Origin: Anaerolineae bacterium
GTDB lineage: Bacteria > Chloroflexota > Anaerolineae > Anaerolineales > Villigracilaceae
Length of the DNA stretch: 64,000 nt
Direction: 5' to 3'
NCBI GenBank assembly: GCA_018648685.1
Contig: JABGQT010000123.1
Span: 25,472-89,471, forward strand
Shown here piece by piece: positions 50,301 through 57,957 of the stretch (position 1 is the stretch's first letter; the number at the start of each line of letters is the position of its first letter). The translations under genes and the position numbers were made by a program. Under the pieces are notes generated by a model. It saw only the letters and a list, made by a program, of their open reading frames with translations. It did no database searches and was not told where the DNA came from.

Positions 50301-51277
50301 TGTATTCTTTCCAAAATAATTTCGCTCAACGCTTCAACATGCAAATCGCTGGCGTTCAACGCGGGGAAATAGCGATATTCTCCGCCGCCAGCATTTTGAA
50401 AACTCTCGCGCCCTTCATCGCCAAGCTCGCCGACCGTTTCGAGACAATCGACCGCAAAGCCAGGGGCAACAACACCCAAATTATCTAAGTTTTCCGCACC
50501 CAGCTTCTCAAGAGTTTGGCTGGTATACGGTTGCAACCATTCTTGCCGCCCAAAACGCGATTGAAAAGCCGCCAACCATTCATCTTCACCAAGCGTAAGT
50601 TCAGCCGCAAGCAGCTCCGCCGTGCGCAGACATTGTGCATCGTAGGGATCACCTTTTTCTGCGTATGCTGCCGGAATTCCGTGAAAAGAGAGCATCAATT
50701 TCTCTGGCTTTTGCGACTGTGCCCAAAACGCGCGCAGGCTTTCTGCCACTGCCGAAATATAGGCAGGATGGTCGTGATAATTATTAATAATTTCTGTTGG
50801 GGGAATGGCGCGCCAACGCTTCAATTCGTCAAAAACAGCTGCAATAATCGTGCCGCTGGTGGTATTTGAATATTGCGGAAAAAGTGGCAGGATGACGAGA
50901 TGCGTTGCGCCCTTTTCTCTTAATTCCCCTATAGCGTCTTTAATAGACGGATTGCCGTAGCGCATCCCGACCGCGACATTTAGGCTTGCCTCCGGTAAAC
51001 GAGCACGAAGCGCGGCTTCGAGATTTTCCGCTAAATCCCGCGTATGATACAAAAGAGGCGACCCCCGCTCATCCCAAACACGCTGATAGAGCTTCGCCGA
51101 ACGGCGCGGACGGGTATTCAAGATAATCCCATGCAAAAGCGGCAACCAAGCCCAGCACGACATTTCTATCACACGCGGGTCTGCTAAAAATTGCGCTAAA
51201 AAACGCCGAACAGCTTTTAGGGTCGGCGCATCGGGGGTGCCAGTGTTGGCAAGAAGTATTCCGAGAGATTTACACAT
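50294..51277 (-). CDS. hemH: ferrochelatase (protoporphyrin or coproporphyrin ferrochelatase)
   Basis: A 327-residue ferrochelatase that inserts Fe2+ into the porphyrin ring. GILLANTGTPDAPTLKAVRRFLAQFLADPRVIE at the N-terminus, AVGMRYGNPSIKDAI, the signature LMLSFHGIPAAYAEKGDPYDAQC with the catalytic His, and VVAPGFAVDCLETVGELGDE with the second active-site Glu are present. ATG 51277 (MCKSLGILL) is chosen; the ORF-track start adds a region without homology. TAAAAT lies ten bases upstream, so the leader is very short. It precedes hemG in the same orientation, with a palindrome between them. Confidence 0.9.
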   Translation of the reverse strand: MCKSLGILLANTGTPDAPTLKAVRRFLAQFLADPRVIEMSCWAWLPLLHGIILNTRPRRSAKLYQRVWDERGSPLLYHTRDLAENLEAALRARLPEASLNVAVGMRYGNPSIKDAIGELREKGATHLVILPLFPQYSNTTSGTIIAAVFDELKRWRAIPPTEIINNYHDHPAYISAVAESLRAFWAQSQKPEKLMLSFHGIPAAYAEKGDPYDAQCLRTAELLAAELTLGEDEWLAAFQSRFGRQEWLQPYTSQTLEKLGAENLDNLGVVAPGFAVDCLETVGELGDEGRESFQNAGGGEYRYFPALNASDLHVEALSEIILERIQK

Positions 51278-51447
51278 AACGCTCAGTATTTTAGACGAAA
51301 GACCCAGAAAGTTTATGTAGTTTTTAGTAGATTTGGGTGAGGGTTTATTAAGAACCTTCGCAAGCCCTTGCAATAACTCTCTTATCTGTTATCTTTGCGC
51401 TATCGTTTTTTGTGCGCACAATTAGTTTTTTTTACAGGAAAGGTTAT

Positions 51448-52176
51448 ATGAAAATACTTTTGAACAGAAAATCATCTATTCATGAAATAAAGCAACGCTT
51501 CGACAAAGACGTTGACCGTTTCTCTAATCTCGAAAGCGGACAAACAGCGACCATTGACGCCCCGCTCGCGATGGAACTGATCACACAAGCCGCGTATCAC
51601 AGCACGCCAGATGTCAAAAAGGTTCTGGATATAGGTTGCGGCGCAGGAAATAACACCCTGAAATTTCTGGAATACGCTCCATCCTTTGATAGCGACTTAA
51701 TTGATTTAAGCCTCCCCATGCTGAAAAAAGCAAAAGAGCGGATCTCGGCGATAAACACTGGCGAAGTCAAAATTATTCAGGGCGATTTTCGAGAAATAGA
51801 ACTACTTGATAACGAATACGATGTCATTTTTGCAGCAGCCGTTTTACATCACCTACGAGATGACCAAGATTGGGAAAGAACTTTTGAGAAAATCTACAGA
51901 ATTACAGCCCCCGGCGGGAGCATCTGGATCACAGACCTGATCTCTCACGAAACAGAAGCTGTCCAATCATTAATGTGGGAACGTTATGGGGAATATCTCA
52001 CATCATTTGGCGGCGAAGAATATAAAGAGAAGATCTTTGGCTATATCGAACTGGAAGATTCTCCCCGCTCCGTTACGTATCAATTAGGTTTACTGCGTAA
52101 AGTCGGTTTTAGTCATGTTGAGCTTTTGCATAAAAATTCCTGTTTTGCGGCTTTTGGGGCGATTAAGGGGATATAA
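51448..52176 (+). CDS. class I SAM-dependent methyltransferase
   Basis: A 242-residue methyltransferase starting at ATG 51448 after GGAAAGG. Motif I is VLDIGCGAGNNTLKFL and motif II SDLIDLSLPMLKKAKERI; VIFAAAVLHHLRDDQDWERTF and PGGSIWITDLISHETEAV follow. The N-terminal part, KQRFDKDVDRFSNLESGQTATIDAPLAMELIT, is similar to several uncharacterised methyltransferases and to the CmoA-like group, but no carboxy-SAM motif is evident. Substrate unknown. It is 90 bp upstream of an isochorismatase-family gene on the same strand. Confidence 0.75.
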   Translation: MKILLNRKSSIHEIKQRFDKDVDRFSNLESGQTATIDAPLAMELITQAAYHSTPDVKKVLDIGCGAGNNTLKFLEYAPSFDSDLIDLSLPMLKKAKERISAINTGEVKIIQGDFREIELLDNEYDVIFAAAVLHHLRDDQDWERTFEKIYRITAPGGSIWITDLISHETEAVQSLMWERYGEYLTSFGGEEYKEKIFGYIELEDSPRSVTYQLGLLRKVGFSHVELLHKNSCFAAFGAIKGI

Positions 52177-52265
52177 GAAAACTCTCTTCTTATACTTGCA
52201 AAATTCCCCTAATCTGTTATCGTTGCACAACACTTTCAAGCAACCTATCACTAGAAAAAAACAAT

Positions 52266-52829
52266 ATGGAACATCCAATCTCAGCAAATACAGCCCTTTT
52301 AATTATCGATGTCCAACAAGGTTTTGATAATCCCGTTTGGGGGCAAAGAAACAATTCAAACGCCGAAGAAAATATCGCTCGATTGATCAGCACATGGAGA
52401 AAGAAAAATAGACCCGTAATTCATGTGCAACATTGCTCAGTAGAGCCAAATTCCCCACTGCACCCTGATTCACCCGGCGTTGAATTCAAGCCGGAAGCAA
52501 TACCTATTGGAGTCGAACCAATTTTCCAAAAGACGGTCAACAGCGCTTTTATCGGGACCAACCTTGAAAAATATCTTCGAAAACAAGGCATCGAAAATCT
52601 CGTCATTGTTGGGCTGACCACTGACCACTGCGTCTCCACAAGTGCACGCATGGCTGGGAATTTGGGCTTCAACGTCTGGCTCGTCTCTGATGCTACAGCA
52701 ACTTTCGGAAAAACAGGGCCGGATGGGAAAGAGTATTCAGCAGATGAAGTTCACGCTGTCAATCTCGCTAGTCTGCATGATGAGTTCTGTCAGGTTGTCA
52801 CGACAAAAAATCTAATTGATAATGCTTGA
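52266..52829 (+). CDS. isochorismatase-family cysteine hydrolase
   Basis: A 187-residue hydrolase with the full Asp-Lys-Cys triad: Asp in LLIIDVQQGFDNP, Lys in FQKTVNSAFIGTNL, and Cys in VGLTTDHCVSTSARMAGNLGF. Such enzymes hydrolyse isochorismate, nicotinamide, N-carbamoyl compounds or ureido groups; the DHCVSTSAR block is common to many amidases of this family. SADEVHAVNLASLHDEFCQVVTT closes the domain. No Shine-Dalgarno is apparent. Its stop codon overlaps the next gene by eight bases. Confidence 0.82.
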   Translation: MEHPISANTALLIIDVQQGFDNPVWGQRNNSNAEENIARLISTWRKKNRPVIHVQHCSVEPNSPLHPDSPGVEFKPEAIPIGVEPIFQKTVNSAFIGTNLEKYLRKQGIENLVIVGLTTDHCVSTSARMAGNLGFNVWLVSDATATFGKTGPDGKEYSADEVHAVNLASLHDEFCQVVTTKNLIDNA

Positions 52830-53325
52830 GGAAAGAGCTTTGCTAATAATAGAACTAGAAAAGCATTTAGAAAAAAAATTACATCAACTCAAAGGTTCTT
52901 GGGTAAAGAAAAACAGTCACTACGATGGTAGTATTTGTCAGGTCTTAGATATGCAAGAAGATACAAACCGCTATTGGGATGCCAGTTGGAAAAATATGCA
53001 CATTGAGTTCAAAAAAGGAAATTCTATTTGGTTAGACTTAATTCGGTATGGTGAAATTTTATTAGGAGTAAACGAACAGGCAACCAAAGAGACATTTTCT
53101 TTATTTTTTATTCCAAACAAAGACAAAACTCTAATAGTAGAGATAATGGGTGTTGAGACAAAAAAAATCATAACCAAACTAGGAATTACCAAAGAAATAT
53201 CAAAGAGTTTGATTGCTCTCAAAAACAATCTTCCCCGCTCTCTCAATGCCCAAGCAAGTTTGACAAAAAAAGATATAAGAGAGATCGCTGACTTTGTGTT
53301 AATTAGTCAAAACTTACTCAAATAA
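52822..53325 (+). CDS. AT-rich gene for an unrecognised 167-aa protein
   Basis: ATG 52822 lies inside the last codons of the isochorismatase gene. The protein is soluble, basic and Lys/Ile-rich, with NSHYDGSICQVLDMQEDTNRYWDASWKNMHIEFKKGNSIWLDL as its central part. Codon use is markedly more AT-rich than that of its neighbours, suggesting recent acquisition or relaxed selection. I recognise no domain. It is followed by 32 bp and then the spermidine-synthase-like gene. Confidence 0.5.
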   Translation: MLEERALLIIELEKHLEKKLHQLKGSWVKKNSHYDGSICQVLDMQEDTNRYWDASWKNMHIEFKKGNSIWLDLIRYGEILLGVNEQATKETFSLFFIPNKDKTLIVEIMGVETKKIITKLGITKEISKSLIALKNNLPRSLNAQASLTKKDIREIADFVLISQNLLK

Positions 53326-53357
53326 TATAATAATCACACACACATATTTATTCAACT

Positions 53358-54914
53358 ATGCGCAAATACATCTACTTCACTGTCTTCATCTCTGGCATGA
53401 CCACCCTCGCTGCCGAATTATCCGCATCGCGCCTGATCGGCAACGTCTTTGGGACAAGCAATCTTGTTTGGGCTGCTATTATTGGATTAATGCTGCTCTA
53501 TCTCACCCTCGGATATACACTCGGCGGCAAACAAGCCGATAAATCGCCACACGCTAAAAGTATGTATAAAATTTTGGCATGGGGAGCGTTTACATTGGGC
53601 ATCGTTCCCTTTATCGCCAATCCCGTTTTGCGCGCCGCCGCAACCGCCTTTGACGGACTCCAGGTCGGCGTAATGATGGGGGCATTCGTTGCCGTTTTGG
53701 TGCTTTTCAGCATCCCGATCACGCTTTTGGGCATGATCTCACCTTATGCCATCCGCCTGAGCATGGATGATACTGAGAAAGCCGGCAAAATTTCAGGCAA
53801 TATCTATGCCATTTCCACGCTTGGTTCATTTTTAGGCACTTATCTGCCCGTCCTCGTGCTGATCCCGACTGTCGGCACAACGAAAACTTTTCTCATCTTC
53901 AGCCTTTTCCTGCTTTTTGTCGCGCTTGCAGGCCTCGCCAAAAGCGCTGGCACGCGCAAAATGCTGCCCTATTTGCTAATGGTCGTTTTTATCGCCATTC
54001 TTGCCATCTTCGACAGTGGACGCGGTATCAAACAAACCGAAGGGCAAGTTTACGAAACAGAATCCGCTTATAACTATATCGAAGTTTTGCAGCGCGGCAG
54101 CGAAACGCATCTGCGCCTGAACGATGGGCAGGGTGTCCATTCTGTTTATGACCCTGATAATCTCGATTACGATGGCCCCTGGTCACAATTTCTGGTTGGT
54201 CCCTTTTTCAATACCCCGCCCCGCGCCACGAAAGATGTGAAACGCATCGCCATTGTCGGCTTGGCTGCGGGCACATTTGCACAGCAAGCAACCGCTGTTT
54301 ATGGCGATATTCCCATTGATGGCTTCGAAATCGACCCCAAGATCATCGAAGTTGGCAATAATTATTTCGGGATGGATCAATTGAATAATCTCAACGCCAA
54401 CGCCGAAGATGGACGCTGGGGTCTCGCCCACAGCCCGCATCAATATGACATCATCGCCGTAGATGCTTATAGACCTCCCTACATTCCCTGGCACATGACC
54501 ACATTGGAATTTTTTGAGATAGCGCACACGCGCTTGTCCCCAACAGGCGTATTAACCATCAACGTAGGGCGGCTCCCCGGCGACCGCCGTTTAATCAACG
54601 CCATGGCAACCACCATTGCCCAAACATTCCCCTCCGTCTATATTATGGACATCCCCTACACCCTCAACTCCATCATTTACGCTACAAAACAGCCCACCAA
54701 TGAAGATTTTCTCTCTACAAATCTCATTGCCCTGACCAATAGCGGAGATACACATCCCCTACTTTTGGATGCAACGCAAACGGCATGGACATATCGGCAA
54801 GAGGGCTACGAAAACTCCACCATCTTTACCGATGATAAAGCCCCCATCGAATGGATTACCAACGATATGATATTAGGATTCATGTTGGGTGGGGATGTGG
54901 AGAGTTTGCAATAA
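53358..54914 (+). CDS. fused membrane protein with spermidine synthase-like domain
   Basis: A 518-residue protein: six to seven membrane helices (1-215; starts with FISGMTTLAAELSASRLIGNVFG) followed by a cytosolic or external methyltransferase-fold domain of the spermidine synthase type (about 225-505). YNYIEVLQRGSETHLRLNDGQGVHSVYDPD is the substrate-side hairpin, IAIVGLAAGTFAQQATAVYGD the cofactor loop, IDGFEIDPKIIEVGNNYFGM motif II and YDIIAVDAYRPPYIPWHMTTLEFFEIA the Asp motif. This fused form is widespread, and true aminopropyltransferase activity is often doubtful. No clear Shine-Dalgarno is present. Confidence 0.85.
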   Translation: MRKYIYFTVFISGMTTLAAELSASRLIGNVFGTSNLVWAAIIGLMLLYLTLGYTLGGKQADKSPHAKSMYKILAWGAFTLGIVPFIANPVLRAAATAFDGLQVGVMMGAFVAVLVLFSIPITLLGMISPYAIRLSMDDTEKAGKISGNIYAISTLGSFLGTYLPVLVLIPTVGTTKTFLIFSLFLLFVALAGLAKSAGTRKMLPYLLMVVFIAILAIFDSGRGIKQTEGQVYETESAYNYIEVLQRGSETHLRLNDGQGVHSVYDPDNLDYDGPWSQFLVGPFFNTPPRATKDVKRIAIVGLAAGTFAQQATAVYGDIPIDGFEIDPKIIEVGNNYFGMDQLNNLNANAEDGRWGLAHSPHQYDIIAVDAYRPPYIPWHMTTLEFFEIAHTRLSPTGVLTINVGRLPGDRRLINAMATTIAQTFPSVYIMDIPYTLNSIIYATKQPTNEDFLSTNLIALTNSGDTHPLLLDATQTAWTYRQEGYENSTIFTDDKAPIEWITNDMILGFMLGGDVESLQ

Positions 54915-54918
54915 CAAT

Positions 54919-54946
54919 CGTAGGGGCGGGGCTTAACCCGCCCCTA
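54919..54946. repeat. short GC palindrome, copy 2
   Basis: GTAGGGGCGGG (54919-54929) and CCCGCCCCTAC (54936-54946), the same arms as the copy at 42156-42180. It occupies the gap between two genes and ends 15 bp before the next start codon. Confidence 0.8.
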
Positions 54947-54961
54947 CAACAACATAAAACT

Positions 54962-55663
54962 ATGAATAAAACCCTTTCCAATATCCTCTCTTTCCTCACC
55001 ACCCTCCTTACCCCTATCGTACTGGTTCTTTTCGGCATCCGTATATTACTCACGCCGATTTTTCCTGAGATCGAGTACCGTATGCCCGGCTTCCCGCCTG
55101 ATAGCTATGGCTTCTCTCAAGAAGAACGTTTGAAATGGGCAAAAAACGCGATCGAATATCTCAACAACGATGCAGGGCCTGAATTTCTTGGCGATTTGAC
55201 TTTTGACGATGGCTCTCCGCTCTACAAAGAAAGCGAGGTCAGTCACATGCTAGATGTGAAGATTCTAATCCAGATCGCTTTAAAAGTTTGGGGGGCGGCG
55301 TTTGGGATCTTGATCGCGCTTGGGGCTTGGGCGATGTTGAAAAATGGCAAGCAAGCCTATTTCTTGGGTTTGAAGCGGGGCGGCTGGTTAACGCTCATCC
55401 TGACGGGAAGTCTCGCCCTGATCGCTTCAATCAATTTCTGGGCATTCTTCGCCCAATTCCATCATGTTTTCTTTGAGGGGGAAAGCTGGATTTTCCTCTA
55501 CTCCGATACATTGATCCGCCTTTTCCCGATGCGCCTATGGCAAGATGCTTTCATAATGGAGGCGATCATTGTGGTTGGCGGCGGACTGGCTCTGGCGTTT
55601 GGCTTGAAACCCGCCCTCCTCAGCCCCCCCATTTCAAAGAACAAAAATGGAGAGGAGGCTTAG
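54962..55663 (+). CDS. DUF1461/TIGR01906-like membrane protein, Lit (lipoprotein intramolecular transacylase)-like
   Basis: A 233-residue protein with four to five membrane helices. ATG 54962 is chosen because the ORF-track start lies in the upstream gene. After helix 1 comes an extracytoplasmic loop with YGFSQEERLKWAKNAIEYL and KESEVSHMLDVKILIQIAL, and later WAFFAQFHHVFFEGESWIFLYSDTLIRLFPMRLWQDAF. The FxxFHxxFFxGxxW segment with its His is the hallmark I associate with TIGR01906/DUF1461, the family that contains Lit, which moves an acyl chain on lipoproteins to give lyso-lipoproteins. Activity is inferred from the family only. Confidence 0.65.
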   Translation: MNKTLSNILSFLTTLLTPIVLVLFGIRILLTPIFPEIEYRMPGFPPDSYGFSQEERLKWAKNAIEYLNNDAGPEFLGDLTFDDGSPLYKESEVSHMLDVKILIQIALKVWGAAFGILIALGAWAMLKNGKQAYFLGLKRGGWLTLILTGSLALIASINFWAFFAQFHHVFFEGESWIFLYSDTLIRLFPMRLWQDAFIMEAIIVVGGGLALAFGLKPALLSPPISKNKNGEEA

Positions 55664-55712
55664 CCCCTCCCCTAAATTGAAAACCAAATTTAGGGGAGGC
55701 TGGGAGGGGGCC
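55664..55712. repeat. C/G-rich inverted repeat between DUF1461 gene and fabG
   Basis: CCTCCCCTAAATT (55666-55678) and AATTTAGGGGAGG (55687-55699) are perfect 13-bp arms, extended outward by a second partial pairing. It may terminate the upstream gene. TATAAT at 55731-55736 follows as the probable fabG -10 box. Confidence 0.65.
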
Positions 55713-55760
55713 TAAGTGTTAAGGGTGGTGTATAATTCTTTCAGCTAAAAGGAGCTAAAA

Positions 55761-56516
55761 ATGAGGCAGTTTTTATCGTTAGAAGGACGCACCGCTATCG
55801 TGACAGGTGCAGCACGCGGAATTGGAAAAGCAATTGCCGAAACTTTGGCCGCACGCGGTGCAAAGGTTGCTGTTGTAGATTTACGCATGGACTTGGCAGA
55901 AGAAACTGCAAGTGAGATCACTGCAGCTTCAGGTATCGAAGCTATCGCTCTCGAAGCAGATGTTTCTAACCGAGAGAGCGTAAACGCAATGATCAAGAGC
56001 GCTGTTGAGAAACTTGGAAAAATCGATATTTTGGTCAACAATGCCGGCATCACACGTGATGGACTGATCATGCGTATGAAAGAAGCAGATTGGGATATGG
56101 TTTTAGACATCAACCTGAAAGGTGCTTTCAACTGCTCGCAGGCTCTTGCCCGCCCGATGATGAAACAGCGCTACGGACGAATCATTAACATCTCTTCGGT
56201 TTCTGGTGTAACCGGGCAAGCCGGACAGACGAATTATTCATCATCCAAAGCCGGTTTAATCGGTTTTACAAAAGCACTTGCCAAAGAAGTTGGCTCACGA
56301 GGCATTACCGTGAACGCGGTTGCACCTGGTTTTATTGAAACTGTACTAACCCATGACCTACCTGAAGAGATCAGAGAAATGTCCATGAAGCTCACTCCCA
56401 TGGGCAGATTCGGCACGCCGCAAGATATTGCCAACGCGGTTGCTTTCCTCGCCGCAGAAGAATCTTCTTTCATCACCGGTGTCACCTTGCAGGTTGACGG
56501 CGGAATGGTGATGTAA
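55761..56516 (+). CDS. fabG: 3-oxoacyl-[acyl-carrier-protein] reductase
   Basis: A 251-residue classical short-chain dehydrogenase. AIVTGAARGIGKAIAETLA binds NADP(H), ILVNNAGITRDGLIMRM carries the NNAG motif, INISSVSGVTGQAGQTNYSSSKAGLIGFTKALAKEVGSRGITVNAVAPGFIET has the Ser-Tyr-Lys triad, and the C-terminus ITGVTLQVDGGMVM is typical of FabG. It reduces 3-oxoacyl-ACP in fatty acid elongation. AAAAGGAG precedes the ATG. A stand-alone fabG away from a fab cluster could also serve another acyl pathway. Confidence 0.85.
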   Translation: MRQFLSLEGRTAIVTGAARGIGKAIAETLAARGAKVAVVDLRMDLAEETASEITAASGIEAIALEADVSNRESVNAMIKSAVEKLGKIDILVNNAGITRDGLIMRMKEADWDMVLDINLKGAFNCSQALARPMMKQRYGRIINISSVSGVTGQAGQTNYSSSKAGLIGFTKALAKEVGSRGITVNAVAPGFIETVLTHDLPEEIREMSMKLTPMGRFGTPQDIANAVAFLAAEESSFITGVTLQVDGGMVM

Positions 56517-56581
56517 GGAAGTTGCAAGAGGCAAGTTCGCAAGAGCAAATTTAAAGTTAAATTGGTGCATCCTTTGATAAA

Positions 56582-56636
56582 AAACGTATTGCGTATTTCG
56601 TAATGTTTTTTACGCAACACGCAATACGTAATACGA
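56582..56636. repeat. dispersed palindrome of the AATACGCAATACG family
   Basis: CGTATTGCGT (56585-56594) and ACGCAATACG (56619-56628) are inverted and extended by TATT/AATA. The same family is translated within the 23987-27136 gene. It fills part of the gap between fabG and the Asp23 gene. Confidence 0.75.
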
Positions 56637-56690
56637 GGCAAAAAATATACATCATTTTGGCATAGAACAACAAAAGCAAGGAGATAAAAA

Positions 56691-57041
56691 ATGGAACAAG
56701 ATACTCGCCCTCCCGGAAAAACGACTGTTGCGCCCGACGTATTGGTTGAAATCGCAAGGATGGCTGCATTAAAAGTAGAGGGCGTCAGCGCAATGGCTCC
56801 CGTCTCAGGCGGTGTTAACCGTCTTTTCCGTCGCGGCATCGTAGATGGCGCACGCATCATCGTCGAAAATGATGTTGTCTCCGCAGACCTGTATATCATC
56901 CTTGAAAACGGTGTTAATATTCGCAACACCAGCCGCACTGTACAGAAAAAAGTAACCCGAGCCATCACCGAGATGGTCGGCATGGACGTTGCCGAAGTGA
57001 ATATCCACATCGAAAATATCGCCTACGAAGAAGAGGCATAA
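56691..57041 (+). CDS. Asp23/Gls24 family envelope stress response protein
   Basis: A 116-residue Asp23/Gls24 domain. TTVAPDVLVEIARMAALKVEGVSAMAP is the opening signature, followed by GARIIVENDVVSADLYIILENGVNIRNTSRTVQKKVTRAITEMVGMDVAEVNIHIENIAY. Members are abundant membrane-associated scaffold proteins linked to envelope stress and lipid metabolism. AAGGAG lies seven bases before the ATG. It starts a four-gene unit with nusB and tatBC; asp23-nusB adjacency is common in Firmicutes-like lineages. Confidence 0.9.
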   Translation: MEQDTRPPGKTTVAPDVLVEIARMAALKVEGVSAMAPVSGGVNRLFRRGIVDGARIIVENDVVSADLYIILENGVNIRNTSRTVQKKVTRAITEMVGMDVAEVNIHIENIAYEEEA

Positions 57042-57046
57042 ACTGC

Positions 57047-57496
57047 ATGAAAGAACGCACCAGAGCGCGCAGTCTTGCTCTGCAAGTACTTTACGAAATT
57101 GATTTAAGCGACCACCTTCCCGGCACGGTTTTTTCCCAGCGCCTGAAGGAATTTTCTCTATCAGCAAAAGAGAAAAAATCTGAAGAACTGGAAGATTTTG
57201 CACGTAGGATCGTCTTCGGCATCATTCCGCTTACCGAAAAACTCGACAAAGCCATCGCCGAATACGCTCCCGATTGGCCCCTCGACCAGATTGCCCCCAT
57301 AGATCGCAACATCTTAAGAATCGCCTTTTGGGAATTTGGTATTAGCCAGGAAACCCCCACCAAAGTCGCCATTAACGAAGCCGTAGAATTAGCTAAAGTC
57401 TATGGCTCTGATGCTGCGCCCAGCTTTATCAACGGCGTATTGGGCAGCCTAGCCAAATTCAAGAACGAAATCTTTATGTCACTTAAGGGGCTGTAA
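57047..57496 (+). CDS. nusB: transcription antitermination factor NusB
   Basis: A 149-residue all-helical protein that binds boxA RNA with NusE (S10) in rRNA antitermination. RTRARSLALQVLYEIDLS at the N-terminus, DFARRIVFGIIPLTEKLDKAIAEYAPDWPLDQIAPIDRNILRIAFWEF and PTKVAINEAVELAKVYGSDAAPSFINGVLGSL are diagnostic. It is 5 bp after the Asp23 gene and overlaps tatB by one base (TAATG). Confidence 0.95.
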   Translation: MKERTRARSLALQVLYEIDLSDHLPGTVFSQRLKEFSLSAKEKKSEELEDFARRIVFGIIPLTEKLDKAIAEYAPDWPLDQIAPIDRNILRIAFWEFGISQETPTKVAINEAVELAKVYGSDAAPSFINGVLGSLAKFKNEIFMSLKGL

Positions 57497-57957
57497 TGGA
57501 CATATTTGGAATCGGCGTCCCCGAACTCTTTTTTGTCATTCTCATCGCCATCATTGTCCTAGGCCCCAAAGATATGCAAAAAGCCGGAAAAACCATCGGC
57601 AAATGGATGCGCAAAGTCGTCATGTCTCCTGAGTGGCGAGAAATCAAAGATGCATCAAATAGAATTAAAACGCTCCCCAACCAGTTAATGCGCGAAGCAA
57701 GCCTCGAAGACTTTGAAGAATATAAACGAGATCTAGGTATTACCATGCCCACAGAAGAGAAAACAGAAAAAGCGGGATATGGTGCATGGGATGGGACATC
57801 TCACCCTCAAGAAGTTGAGGAGACGAATAGCATCGCCCCGCCCATCAACGCGCAAAACGAAGCGCAGAGCGCAGATGAAAAGACTGCTCCCGTTAAAAAA
57901 GCAGATTCGAACAAAGAAGCATCTCCCGTTAATCCCGTAGATACCAATAATGCGTAA
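57496..57957 (+). CDS. tatB: twin-arginine translocase subunit TatB-like (TatA/B family)
   Basis: A 153-residue protein with a short N-terminal helix (MDIFGIGVPELFFVILIAIIVLGP, residues 4-22), the hinge GPKDMQKAGKTIGKWMRK and an amphipathic stretch, then a long acidic, Pro/Glu-rich tail with no structure. The Glu after the GV-P loop fits TatB more than TatA, and pairing with tatC fits a TatBC complex. Its 3' end overlaps tatC by eight bases. No separate tatA is in the window. Confidence 0.85.
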   Translation: MDIFGIGVPELFFVILIAIIVLGPKDMQKAGKTIGKWMRKVVMSPEWREIKDASNRIKTLPNQLMREASLEDFEEYKRDLGITMPTEEKTEKAGYGAWDGTSHPQEVEETNSIAPPINAQNEAQSADEKTAPVKKADSNKEASPVNPVDTNNA

